This document shows, piece by piece, positions 7,489-14,961 of a stretch of 34,902 nucleotides of DNA. The notes under the pieces are model-generated. The model did no database searches and had not been told where the DNA came from. It saw only the letters and a program-made list of their open reading frames with translations. The translations under genes were made by a program, and so were the position numbers. The stretch lies in NCBI GenBank assembly GCA_001823925.1, contig MHWB01000003.1, forward strand, positions 23,022 through 57,923, written 5' to 3'. Position 1 is the stretch's first letter, and every line of letters begins with the position of its first letter. The DNA is from Candidatus Zambryskibacteria bacterium RIFCSPLOWO2_01_FULL_39_39 (GTDB lineage Bacteria > Patescibacteriota > Minisyncoccia > Phycocordibacterales > WO2-35-19).

Positions 7489-8006
7489 CAGTTTCATACT
7501 GCAAAGTTTGTAATAATAAATTTTATCCAAGACCGTCTAATATAAAAAGAGGTTGGGGTGTATATTGTTCCATAAGCTGTAAAAACATAGGGACTCAAGT
7601 TATTAGACAAAAAGTTTTTTGTTTTATTTGTAAAAAGGAATTAATGAGAACAACTGCACAACTAAGCCATTCAAAAAGCGGAAATTTTTTTTGCAGTAAA
7701 TCTTGTCAGACTAAATGGAGAAACACTGAATTTATTGGTCCAAAACATGCTAATTTTAAAGATGGTAAAAATTCTTATCAAAGTGTATTAAAACGATATA
7801 AGATCAAACAGATTTGTAATTACTGTGGAGAAAAAGACACCAGAATATTAGCTATCCACCACATTGATGAAAATCACAAAAATAATGACATAAATAATTT
7901 AACTTGGCTTTGCCACAATTGTCATTCATTGGTGCATTATGATAGTGTAGAGAAGCAGAAGTTTCTAACAAAACACAAGAAACAATGCAAACAATGGTGG
8001 TCGTAG
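7485..8006 (+). CDS. Zinc-finger HNH endonuclease, copy 2 (intact)
   Basis: 173 residues with two treble-clef-like fingers (YCKVC/YCSISC and FCFICKK/FFCSKSC), a linker GPKHANFKDGKNSYQSVLKRY and an HNH domain (CNYCGEKDTRILAIHHIDENHKNN, then NLTWLCHNCHSLVH). It is clearly a paralogue of the preceding pair of frames. The last codons (Trp-Trp-Ser-stop) lie inside tRNA-His: the stop TAG at 8004-8006 is bases 8-9 region of the tRNA. This suggests insertion of the unit immediately upstream of, or against, the tRNA gene. Probably a selfish or mobile nuclease unit. Confidence 0.85.
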   Translation: MTVSYCKVCNNKFYPRPSNIKRGWGVYCSISCKNIGTQVIRQKVFCFICKKELMRTTAQLSHSKSGNFFCSKSCQTKWRNTEFIGPKHANFKDGKNSYQSVLKRYKIKQICNYCGEKDTRILAIHHIDENHKNNDINNLTWLCHNCHSLVHYDSVEKQKFLTKHKKQCKQWWS

Positions 8007-8070
8007 CTCAACTGGCTAGAGCGCCTGCTTGTGGAGCAGGAGGTTGCCGGATCATCCCCGGTCGACCACC
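7996..8070 (+). tRNA. tRNA-His (anticodon GTG)
   Basis: G-1 is at 7996 and pairs with C73 at 8070, the histidine identity element. The acceptor stem is GTGGTCG/CGACCAC; D-arm GCTC...GAGC; anticodon stem CCTGC/GCAGG with loop TTGTGGA gives GTG. The T-stem GCCGG/CCGGT encloses ATCATCC rather than the usual TTCRAxx loop. CCA is not encoded. The 5' end overlaps the stop of the HNH gene by 11 bases. Confidence 0.92.
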
Positions 8071-8199
8071 CACGATGAAAAACTATTCTCAAGGCAATAA
8101 AGAGCATCCGAATCGTAAAGAATTGTTATAAGTCTTTCACCTATTCGACCCCAAAAATAATGAGACTAATTCTATTGAGTGACTATAAAATTTTTAACT

Positions 8200-8400
8200 T
8201 TATAATAAAAAAGTCCCACGTTCGCTCTGCCACAGACTTTCGATTTTTTGAATGTCTACAATTTTTACTCGGCATTTTGTGCCACATTTAGGACAAGTGG
8301 TGTCGACTGTCCTTCCATAATTTTTCTCTGTGATGGTCAGTCGAATTATCGCCTTGCAAGTCGGGTTGTGACATGGAAATTGTCGGTATTCTTTTTCCAA
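8200..8400 (-). CDS. Small zinc-ribbon protein
   Basis: 66 residues with four Cys in two pairs, CHNPTC near residue 10 and CPKCGTKC near residue 36, the pattern of a zinc ribbon. It is soluble and without other domains. The start is a TTG preceded by an excellent SD (AAAGGAG, 6 bases away), and a plausible promoter (TTGATA, 17 bases, TAATTT) overlaps the palindrome GTTGATAAATCAAC further upstream. Zinc ribbons this small bind nucleic acids or proteins; the role is unknown. The 129 bases between it and tRNA-His hold nothing I can identify. Confidence 0.75.
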   Translation of the reverse strand: MEKEYRQFPCHNPTCKAIIRLTITEKNYGRTVDTTCPKCGTKCRVKIVDIQKIESLWQSERGTFLL

Positions 8401-8480
8401 GGTAGCTCCTTTCCGTAATGAAATTACCTTTTTGATGTTGATTTATCAACTTATTCGAACATAGGTGCCATGGGTGTAAG

Positions 8481-9188
8481 TTAAGCAAGTTCTAGCTTAT
8501 GTAAAAATGTTTGGAGCTCAATGCCAACTATTTCTCGATGGCTACCTATGGCTAGTTTGCCGAGCTCAATATTTCCAATGCGGATGCGTTTCAAATCTTT
8601 AACTTCTTGGAAGAGTGCGACACACATTCGCCGTATCTGATGTTTTTTGCCCTCGGTTAGAATTACTTTGAAAGTGTCATCGCCTAAAATTTGCACCTTG
8701 CATTTTGCTGTTTTTTCGCGGTCGATTTTTACTCCAGCTTCCATTTTTTCTTTGAAACTACTACGTAAGGTACCCTTCACTTTTACCAAATATTCTTTTT
8801 CGTGGTTGTGAGTTGGTCCTAGGAGTCTTTCTGTAATGCGCCCATCGTTGGTTAAGATGATGAGACCACTTGATTCTTTATCGAGCCTTCCGACCGGAAA
8901 GATATCTTTGATAGAGAGCTCGTGCTTGATTTCTTTTTCACCCTTTTCGGCAGAGTGGGTGACTACTCCTTTTGGTTTGTTGTAAGCCACATAGATGTAA
9001 GGCTTTTGTTTACCGCGAAATCGTACTTCTACCTGATCCTTTTCTGTCACCTTATCTCCAAGCACGGCTAGTTTGTCATTGATAAAGACTTGTTTTTTGG
9101 TGATAAGTAAATCAGCGCCTCTTCTGGTAGAATGCTTTTTAAGGGCCAGATATTTGTTGATTCGCATAGGGAACTTGGGATTTTCCAT
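8481..9188 (-). CDS. Pseudouridine synthase of the RsuA/RluB/RluF family
   Basis: Converts a specific uridine of 16S or 23S rRNA to pseudouridine. About 235 residues in two domains: an N-terminal S4 RNA-binding domain (MRINKYLALKKHSTRRGADLLI...VFINDKLA) and the catalytic domain with the motif GRLDKESSGLIILTNDG containing the catalytic Asp, followed by KEYLVKV and GKKHQIRRMC. Start uncertain: ATG at 9188 was preferred; an ATG at 9209 and one at 9167 are also possible. TATACT just upstream of 9188 suggests an almost leaderless transcript. The exact target uridine cannot be told from sequence alone. Confidence 0.9.
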   Translation of the reverse strand: MENPKFPMRINKYLALKKHSTRRGADLLITKKQVFINDKLAVLGDKVTEKDQVEVRFRGKQKPYIYVAYNKPKGVVTHSAEKGEKEIKHELSIKDIFPVGRLDKESSGLIILTNDGRITERLLGPTHNHEKEYLVKVKGTLRSSFKEKMEAGVKIDREKTAKCKVQILGDDTFKVILTEGKKHQIRRMCVALFQEVKDLKRIRIGNIELGKLAIGSHREIVGIELQTFLHKLELA

Positions 9189-9253
9189 AATTATAGAGGA
9201 GTATAGCATTATTTATGGGGCGGATCTTTTTGTAGAATGTTATTATATATATA

Positions 9254-9712
9254 ATGCTTTCAAATATAGACACAAAAGTTATAAGTTTTTTTAGGAAGAT
9301 TTATTTGCCTTTCTCGCGGTTTAGTTTGTTTGTAGTATTTTTTTGGTTTGGGATTTTGAAGGTCTTGGGACTTAGCTCAGCGAGTGGGGTAGTGGAGCGA
9401 CTTTTTGAACAAACTATTCCGTTTATGAGTTTTGGGCTTTTCTTTATTTTGTTTGGTTTGTTTGAGTGTTTGATTGGTATTTTGTTTTTGGTAAAGGGAT
9501 TTGAGAGGATTGTAATCCCACTTCTTTTTGTGCATATGATAACTACTTTGGGCCCGCTATTTTTGTTGCCAGAAGAAACTTGGGTCAAATTTTTGGTCCC
9601 CACTCTTGAAGGCCAATATATAATAAAAAATCTGGTTATTGTCGCTGTCGCTATTGGTATCGCTGCTCACTTAGAACCAGCGTCTCCCGGGAACAACTCT
9701 CAGGTAAAATAA
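9254..9712 (+). CDS. DoxX/DUF417-like four-helix membrane protein
   Basis: 152 residues with four hydrophobic segments (about 18-38, 57-82, 87-103 and 125-140). FVVFFWFGILKVLG early, then SFGLFFILFGLFECLIG and a C-terminal VIVAVAIGIAAHL, match the general layout of DoxX and YkgB/RclC-type proteins, which are linked to quinone or thiol/oxidative-stress functions in other bacteria. It lies directly upstream of csoR in the same direction and starts the copper/redox region. Family assignment is tentative; membrane location is clear. Confidence 0.6.
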   Translation: MLSNIDTKVISFFRKIYLPFSRFSLFVVFFWFGILKVLGLSSASGVVERLFEQTIPFMSFGLFFILFGLFECLIGILFLVKGFERIVIPLLFVHMITTLGPLFLLPEETWVKFLVPTLEGQYIIKNLVIVAVAIGIAAHLEPASPGNNSQVK

Positions 9713-9742
9713 AAGAGTAATCCACAGTTTTTGTTTGTTTAT

Positions 9743-9771
9743 TTGACATATACCCATGGGGGGTATATGCT
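9743..9771 (+). promoter_or_regulatory. csoR promoter with embedded CsoR-type copper operator
   Basis: TTGACA (9743-9748), a 17-base spacer and TATGCT (9766-9771). The spacer holds TATACCCATGGGGGGTATA (9749-9767), a perfect 7+7 inverted repeat with G/C-rich core, the pattern bound by CsoR repressors (TACCC...GGGTA). Binding between -35 and -10 would block transcription; Cu(I) would release it. This is the textbook position for autoregulation of csoR and co-regulation of copA. Confidence 0.85.
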
Positions 9772-9777
9772 TGTAAT

Positions 9778-10041
9778 ATGGTTACACCAAAATCAAGAAT
9801 AATGCGTAGGCTCAAAATAATAGAAGGTCAAGTCAGAGGCTTGCAGGAAATGACCGAAAAGGGTGTTTATTGTATTGATATCATTACCCAGACTTCTGCG
9901 GTCAAGCGGGCACTCTCTTCAATTGAAGATGTAATAATGGAAAACCATTTGAACTCTTGTGTCGTGCCCCAGATCAAAAAGGGTAATGACAAAAAAGCCA
10001 CCAAAGAAATATTAGAAGTTTACCGCCTTAAGAGAAAATAA
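9778..10041 (+). CDS. csoR: Copper-sensing repressor CsoR
   Basis: An 87-residue all-helical regulator of the CsoR/RcnR family. The Cu(I) ligands are present at Cys32, His57 and Cys61 with the spacing of Mycobacterium CsoR (Cys-x24-His-x3-Cys). The N-terminal RRLKIIEGQVRGLQEM is the family's DNA-contact helix. Apo-CsoR would bind the palindrome 10-30 bases upstream and Cu(I) would release it. The presence of the Cys-His-Cys triad argues for copper rather than nickel, sulfane or formaldehyde sensing. copA follows after 45 bases. Confidence 0.95.
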   Translation: MVTPKSRIMRRLKIIEGQVRGLQEMTEKGVYCIDIITQTSAVKRALSSIEDVIMENHLNSCVVPQIKKGNDKKATKEILEVYRLKRK

Positions 10042-10086
10042 TTTTACACTGTTCTTACGATCGTAGAAACATTGTAATCAAGAAAT

Positions 10087-12402
10087 ATGACTACTCAAAC
10101 GTATAGGATAAAAGGAATGCACTGCGCCTCTTGCGCCACTATTATTGAAAAGACTTTCAAAAAAGTTCCAGGAGTACATCTAGCAGAGGTTAATTATGGG
10201 ACAGAAAAAGTAAAATTAAATATTGATGAAACTAAAACAAGTCCAGAGAATCTCTCCAAAAAAATAGAACCGCTTGGATATTCTCTTGTGACTCAAAATG
10301 CGGAGAGTATGGGAATGAACGAAGATGAACATGCGGCCCATCTGGGACTTAATCGATCAAAAAAAGAAAAGTTGGCTGAACTCGCAGAAATGAAAAGTAA
10401 AGTAATATCAGCAATACCTCTAGCCGTGTTTAGTATTTTTGTAATGGTGTGGGAAATTGGCGCTAAGTTTAATCTATTTTTAGAGATACCTTATTTCTGG
10501 GAAGAATTTTTTCATCATCTTTCTCCAATAATGGCTGCATATATGTTGTTTGTTGTTGGTAGGCCATATCTTTTGGGTTTCTACCGTTTCTTGCGTTATG
10601 GAAAGGCAAATATGGATACTCTGATTGGTATAGGTACCCTGACGGCATTTTTGTATAGCTTTACCATTACTGCTTTTGAAGAAACCTTAAAACCTTTTAT
10701 TAATGTTGAGCAAAGTTATTACGAGGTTACTATTATTGTTATTGCCTTTATCTCTCTCGGAAAATATTTAGAAACTAGATCAAAATTAAAAACCGGAGAC
10801 GCGATTGAAAAACTCTTAAATCTGCAAGCCAAGACGGCTCTGGTTGAGAGGGATGGAAAAGAGCTAGAAGTGCCCATAGGTGAAGTTGTTCACGGAGATC
10901 TGATTATTGTAAAACCGGGTAGCTCTATTCCTGTTGATGGCGTAATTACCGAAGGTGCTTCCTTTGTAGATGAATCAATGATCTCTGGCGAGCCGATGCC
11001 TGTTTCAAAAAAGATAGGAGATAGCGTGGTAGCGGGGACAATAAACACCAGTGGCTCTTTTACTTTCAGGGTGACCAAGGTTGGCTCGGAAACTTTACTT
11101 GCCAAAATAATAAAAATGGTAGAAGACGCCCAAGGAAGTAAAGCGCCGATTCAGGCTTTGGCAGATAAAATTTCGGGTGTTTTTGTGCCCATTGTTTTAG
11201 TACTTTCTTTTGTCTCTTTAGGATTGTGGCTCTTGGTTGGGACAGGGTATTTGGGGTTTTCGCAAGCGCTTTCGTTTGGTCTGGTTTCTTTTGTGGGCAT
11301 CTTGGTGATTGCTTGTCCTTGTGCTTTGGGGCTGGCTACTCCTACAGCTATCATTGTTGGGGTTGGTAAAGGCGCACGCGAGGGGATCTTGATTAAAGAT
11401 GCCGGCACGCTTGAAAAACTTCACAAAGTAAATGTGGTAGTGGTTGATAAAACGGGCACGCTTACTTATGGAAAACCCGAGCTTGTATCAATTCAAAATT
11501 TTTCGCAAGGTCAGACCTTGGGAATTTTAGAAAGGTCTGACCTTGAACTTGTCGCCATTCTTGCTTCGCTTGAAAATAAATCAGAACATCCGATAGCTCA
11601 CGCTATTGTCTCTAGTGCAAAGGGGAAAAATATAAACCTCTTTTCTGTTCAAACTTTTGAAGCAATTAAAGGTAAGGGGGTTAAGGGCACTATTCTAAAT
11701 GTAGAATATTATGCAGGCAATACCAAACTTATAAAAGATTTAAATATTCCTTTTTATACAACATCAATTGAGAAGGAAACAATGGAAGGGAAAACTCCTG
11801 TTATTCTAGCTATCAGAGAGAGGGTACTTGGGGTGGTGATGGTTGCTGACGCTGTAAAGCCAGAAGCTATAGAAGCGGTCAAAAATCTCCACAAACTCGG
11901 CATAAAAGTAGTAATGCTAACCGGGGACAATAAAAATACGGCCGAATTTATTGCAAAGCAGGTTGGTATAGACGAAGTGGTTGCTGAAGTAATGCCAGAA
12001 GATAAACTAAATAAAATAAAAGAATTACAAGCAGAAGGTAAGATTGTGGCTATGGCGGGTGATGGGGTAAATGATGCGCCAGCCTTGGCGGGTGCCGATG
12101 TTGGGATTGCGATGGCTACAGGGACGGATGTGGCGATTGAATCGGCCGGTATCACGCTCCTTCATGGCGATATTTCAAAACTTGTAAAGGCTATAAAACT
12201 TTCAAAAATCACCATGACTGGAATAAAGCAAAATCTTTTCTGGGCGTTCTTTTATAATGTGGTAGGCATACCTTTAGCTGGCGGACTGTTTTATCCAATT
12301 TTTGGTATTCTTCTTTCGCCAGTTTTTGCTGGTTTTGCGATGGCCATGTCTTCGGTATCTGTGGTTGGAAATTCCCTTCGCTTAAAAACTAAAAAGTTGT
12401 AA
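10087..12402 (+). CDS. copA: Cu(I)-exporting P1B-type ATPase CopA
   Basis: 771 residues, pumping Cu(I) out of the cytosol. Order: one HMA domain with GMHCASC (Cys13, Cys16), membrane segments, actuator domain with SGEPMPV, the transport motif CPC (410-412), DKTGTLT (phosphorylated Asp454), SEHPIA in the N-domain, then GDGVNDAPAL, and the P1B-1 C-terminal pattern (YN...P and MAMSSVSVVGNSLRL) that marks Cu(I) pumps. An extra segment just before LASLENKSEHPIA (around residues 474-487) is encoded by a 14-base inverted repeat and looks inserted in frame. Regulated with csoR. No SD. Confidence 0.97.
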   Translation: MTTQTYRIKGMHCASCATIIEKTFKKVPGVHLAEVNYGTEKVKLNIDETKTSPENLSKKIEPLGYSLVTQNAESMGMNEDEHAAHLGLNRSKKEKLAELAEMKSKVISAIPLAVFSIFVMVWEIGAKFNLFLEIPYFWEEFFHHLSPIMAAYMLFVVGRPYLLGFYRFLRYGKANMDTLIGIGTLTAFLYSFTITAFEETLKPFINVEQSYYEVTIIVIAFISLGKYLETRSKLKTGDAIEKLLNLQAKTALVERDGKELEVPIGEVVHGDLIIVKPGSSIPVDGVITEGASFVDESMISGEPMPVSKKIGDSVVAGTINTSGSFTFRVTKVGSETLLAKIIKMVEDAQGSKAPIQALADKISGVFVPIVLVLSFVSLGLWLLVGTGYLGFSQALSFGLVSFVGILVIACPCALGLATPTAIIVGVGKGAREGILIKDAGTLEKLHKVNVVVVDKTGTLTYGKPELVSIQNFSQGQTLGILERSDLELVAILASLENKSEHPIAHAIVSSAKGKNINLFSVQTFEAIKGKGVKGTILNVEYYAGNTKLIKDLNIPFYTTSIEKETMEGKTPVILAIRERVLGVVMVADAVKPEAIEAVKNLHKLGIKVVMLTGDNKNTAEFIAKQVGIDEVVAEVMPEDKLNKIKELQAEGKIVAMAGDGVNDAPALAGADVGIAMATGTDVAIESAGITLLHGDISKLVKAIKLSKITMTGIKQNLFWAFFYNVVGIPLAGGLFYPIFGILLSPVFAGFAMAMSSVSVVGNSLRLKTKKL
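11506..11545. repeat. In-frame palindromic element inside copA
   Basis: CAAGGTCAGACCTT (11506-11519) and AAGGTCTGACCTTG (11532-11545) are perfectly complementary around a 12-base loop. Each arm is itself nearly palindromic (AAGGTCAGACCTT). The element encodes a peptide close to QGQTLGILERSD in the ATP-binding domain, next to the conserved SEHP motif, and keeps the frame open. Confidence 0.85.
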
Positions 12403-12435
12403 AATAAATATAAATTATCAATTAATTTTAAAAAT

Positions 12436-12690
12436 ATGATGTACGGATTATATAATGGTTATGATGGGTGGGGCATTGGAAACATGATGGGATTTTTTAG
12501 TGGAGGCATTATGATGGTTGTCTTTTGGGTTTTACTCATCGCTTTCATTGTGTGGATGATACGCGAGATTAGTGGTAAAAATTCCCATTCTCGCTCCGAT
12601 TCAAACGCTCTTGAAATTTTAAAAGAACGCTATGCCAAAGGAGAAATAGATAAAAGAGAATTTGAGGAGAAGAAAAAAGATATTAGTTAA
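12436..12690 (+). CDS. Small membrane protein with SHOCT domain
   Basis: 84 residues: a Gly/Met/Tyr-rich N-terminus (MMYGLYNGYDGWGIGNMMG), one membrane helix (about 24-43) and a C-terminal SHOCT-type helix pair (ALEILKERYAKGEIDKREFEEKKKDI). SHOCT domains are short oligomerisation modules often attached to membrane segments. The Met-rich start could contact copper, but that is only suggestive. It lies 33 bases after copA, so probably belongs to the CsoR regulon. Confidence 0.8.
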   Translation: MMYGLYNGYDGWGIGNMMGFFSGGIMMVVFWVLLIAFIVWMIREISGKNSHSRSDSNALEILKERYAKGEIDKREFEEKKKDIS

Positions 12691-12707
12691 AAACGTCTGT
12701 AGTTTAT

Positions 12708-13124
12708 ATGTTAGCTTTATTTAAAAAAATAATAACATTACTTATTCTGGCATCATTTGTAATGCTACTGATTTTTGGTATCTTCACTATGATACACAGT
12801 CCAGATGGACAAATGTTGGGTGAATGCCCTTTTTCATTTGTTGGGACAGCAAATTGTATTCAAAATACTCTTGCCACAGCGATTCACTATCTATCTTCTT
12901 ATCAATCATTTCTAAATGTAACAGTAGATTACGGGTCAATGACCTTGTTAGTCTCTCTCATTATATTTGCAGGTCTATTTTCTATACTCTTTATAGACCC
13001 AAATATATTTAAACTCAATTCTTTTATAAAAAGAGGTTCTTATGATCCTCCGCAAATTTCTTCTGAGGTTAGAAAAATAATACGCTGGCTTTCTCTTTTG
13101 GAAAATAGTCCATCTCCTCTCTAA
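12708..13124 (+). CDS. Membrane protein of unknown function with a Cys pair
   Basis: 138 residues with an N-terminal membrane helix (about 7-29) and a second one (about 79-96). The loop between them holds MLGECPFSFVGTANCIQ, that is two Cys eleven apart, plus HSPDGQM, and would face outside. I do not recognise the family. It sits 17 bases after the SHOCT gene and before a terminator, so is likely the last gene of the csoR-copA unit. The paired Cys fits the thiol/copper theme of the region. Confidence 0.65.
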   Translation: MLALFKKIITLLILASFVMLLIFGIFTMIHSPDGQMLGECPFSFVGTANCIQNTLATAIHYLSSYQSFLNVTVDYGSMTLLVSLIIFAGLFSILFIDPNIFKLNSFIKRGSYDPPQISSEVRKIIRWLSLLENSPSPL

Positions 13125-13165
13125 GCAACATTTCAAACTTTTTTTATAGGGTTTTGAAGTGTTGC
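13125..13165. repeat. Inverted repeat at the end of the copA unit
   Basis: GCAACATTTCAAA (13125-13137) pairs with TTTGAAGTGTTGC (13153-13165), one T-G wobble in 13 pairs. Because A6 rather than T6 follows, it is not a plus-strand terminator on its own; it overlaps the approach to the real terminator. Confidence 0.6.
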
Positions 13166-13166
13166 A

Positions 13167-13193
13167 AAAAAGTCCTTAGCAAGGGCTTTTTCT
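13167..13193 (+). terminator. Terminator of the csoR-copA unit
   Basis: AAAAAGTCCTT (13167-13177) pairs with AAGGGCTTTTT (13181-13191) around a 3-base loop, one wobble, with the T-run on the 3' side. Confidence 0.8.
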
Positions 13194-13215
13194 CTATTAT
13201 CTAATCATAAATTCT

Positions 13216-13725
13216 ATGAAAACAAAAAAAATTATTATCCTTACTATTCTCGCTATCTTAGGACTATTTGTTTGGGGTTATTTCTCGAAAGGTGATACAA
13301 CCGCTTCAGTGCAAGGTGTTTCAAAATCTAATTCTTCCGAAAGTTCACTCACTGCTTCTGAAGTTTTTTATAATTTCGGAACAATCTCAATGAAAAATGG
13401 CGATGTTAGTAAAGAATTTATTATTACTAACTCCACTCTTCAAGATATTACTCTAAAAACAGTTCTTACTTCTTGTATGTGCACCAGCGCCTTCATCATT
13501 GAACCCAGTGGTGGGATTAAGGGGCCATTCAAAATGCCTGGTATGGGCTTTGTCCCACCAGCTAATGAAATAATTGGAGCGGGTGAGAGTCGTGTCGTTC
13601 GAGTTGTTTATAATCCAAATGCTCATGGCCCCGCTGGTGTCGGGCAGATTGATAGGTTCGTTAATTTGACTGATAGCCTTGGTGGAAAACTTCAATTAGA
13701 AATAAAAGCGTTCGTAACTCCTTAA
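13216..13725 (+). CDS. Membrane-anchored DUF1573 protein
   Basis: 169 residues. An N-terminal membrane anchor (about 5-22) is followed by a Ser/Thr-rich linker and a DUF1573 domain: FYNFGTISMKNGDVSKEFIITN, then the typical TSCMCTSA with two Cys, and a C-terminal beta-strand segment. DUF1573 domains are Ig-like and extracytoplasmic; the SCxC motif is thought to bind metal or take part in redox. It is first in a run with the CcdA-like protein (4-base gap) and the CxxC membrane protein (1-base gap), which supports an envelope thiol or copper role. Confidence 0.88.
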   Translation: MKTKKIIILTILAILGLFVWGYFSKGDTTASVQGVSKSNSSESSLTASEVFYNFGTISMKNGDVSKEFIITNSTLQDITLKTVLTSCMCTSAFIIEPSGGIKGPFKMPGMGFVPPANEIIGAGESRVVRVVYNPNAHGPAGVGQIDRFVNLTDSLGGKLQLEIKAFVTP

Positions 13726-13729
13726 TATT

Positions 13730-14509
13730 ATGAAAAAACTTCTTATAAGTGTTGGGGCAGTACTCGTTGTTATTTTGGGAATTGTTATTCTAAAAAACAG
13801 TGCTGGATCTGGAGCTCTAATTTACAGTTTAAGTAATGAAGGGTCGTGGCTCTTGCCACTGGTAGTCTTTTCTTCGATTTTAGACAGCGTCCACCCATGT
13901 TCTTTCTCTATTCTTCTCATCACGATTGCATTCTTGTTCGGTATGCAAATGACTCGAGGGAAAATTCTTAAGATCGGTGGTACATACATAGCTGGTATTT
14001 TTGCTTCCTATCTGCTGATAGGACTTGGCATACTCAAAATATTACATCTATTCAATACTCCTCACTTCATGGGCAAACTGGGAGCGACACTTCTCATCTT
14101 GTTCGGTATTATAAATCTCCTTAATCATTTTTTCCCAAGATTTCCGATTAAGCTTAAACTTCCAGAATCTCTATATACCACTATGGCCAAGCTCATGGAG
14201 AAGTCTTCTTTTCCGGCAGCTTTTGTCTTAGGTCTCTTGGTTGGTATTTGTCAGTTTCCATGTATGGGTGGACCATACCTCTTGGTTATTGGTCTGCTTC
14301 GCGACCAAGTGACATACCTCAAAGGGTTTGGCTATCTGCTTCTTTACAACATTATCCTGATTTTACCCCTCATAACAGTACTTTGGATATCGGCCGATAA
14401 AATATTGGTAGAAAAAATGCAAGAATGGAAAATGAAAAAAACATCAAATCTCAAACTTTGGGCAGGTCTTCTAATGATTATTATTGGCGTATTAATTTTC
14501 TTCATCTAA
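13730..14509 (+). CDS. CcdA/DsbD-type thiol:disulfide membrane transporter
   Basis: 259 residues with about seven membrane helices. It matches the CcdA/DsbD transmembrane family, which carries reducing equivalents from cytosolic thioredoxin to the cell surface. The redox Cys are visible: Cys57 in SVHPCSFS in an early helix, and Cys174 and Cys178 in CQFPCMGGPY in the middle helix, the usual two positions for the buried pair. The Pro residues next to the Cys are also typical. It is sandwiched between DUF1573 and a CxxC membrane protein, its likely electron acceptors. Confidence 0.88.
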   Translation: MKKLLISVGAVLVVILGIVILKNSAGSGALIYSLSNEGSWLLPLVVFSSILDSVHPCSFSILLITIAFLFGMQMTRGKILKIGGTYIAGIFASYLLIGLGILKILHLFNTPHFMGKLGATLLILFGIINLLNHFFPRFPIKLKLPESLYTTMAKLMEKSSFPAAFVLGLLVGICQFPCMGGPYLLVIGLLRDQVTYLKGFGYLLLYNIILILPLITVLWISADKILVEKMQEWKMKKTSNLKLWAGLLMIIIGVLIFFI

Positions 14510-14510
14510 T

Positions 14511-14912
14511 ATGATTATTATCACTATAATTTCTATTCTCGGTCTTAGTTTATTAGTGTCGAGAGTTAATCGATTTTTGCCTTTTAGAATTTGTCCGATT
14601 TGCGCTGGGGTTTCTCTCACTTGGATCTGGTTGGTCACTGGATATTTTTTGGGTTATCAAATTGATCTTCTGATCCCGGCTCTGTTTATGGGTGGGTCGG
14701 TGGTTGGTATCTCTCAGCAATTGGATAAAAAATTAAAAATAATCTTTATTTCTCTAGGATTCATTGTTGCTTACAGTATTCTTTCGGAAAACTGGGTAAC
14801 TCTTCTTGTTTTTCTAGCCATTATTCTACTAATTTTGTTTTTATTTAATAATAAAAATAAAAAATTAAATTCAAATAAAGAATTAGAAGAAAAGATAAAA
14901 AATTGCTGCTAA
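14511..14912 (+). CDS. Small CxxC membrane protein
   Basis: 133 residues with four hydrophobic segments, a CPIC motif (FRICPICAGVSLTWIW, residues about 26-41) at a membrane boundary and a terminal Cys-Cys (KIKNCC) after a basic Lys/Asn-rich tail. I do not recognise the family. One base separates it from the CcdA-like gene, so translation is likely coupled; the CxxC may be a partner of CcdA or a metal site. Confidence 0.7.
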   Translation: MIIITIISILGLSLLVSRVNRFLPFRICPICAGVSLTWIWLVTGYFLGYQIDLLIPALFMGGSVVGISQQLDKKLKIIFISLGFIVAYSILSENWVTLLVFLAIILLILFLFNNKNKKLNSNKELEEKIKNCC

Positions 14913-14961
14913 GTTTAAAGTAAAATTGAAGGGTTGTTAATTATAAATTAAACCATAAATC

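Noticed and set aside
9743-12402. Nickel or sulfide sensing by the CsoR-like protein
   Set aside because: The Cys-His-Cys ligand set and the neighbouring Cu(I) ATPase favour copper.
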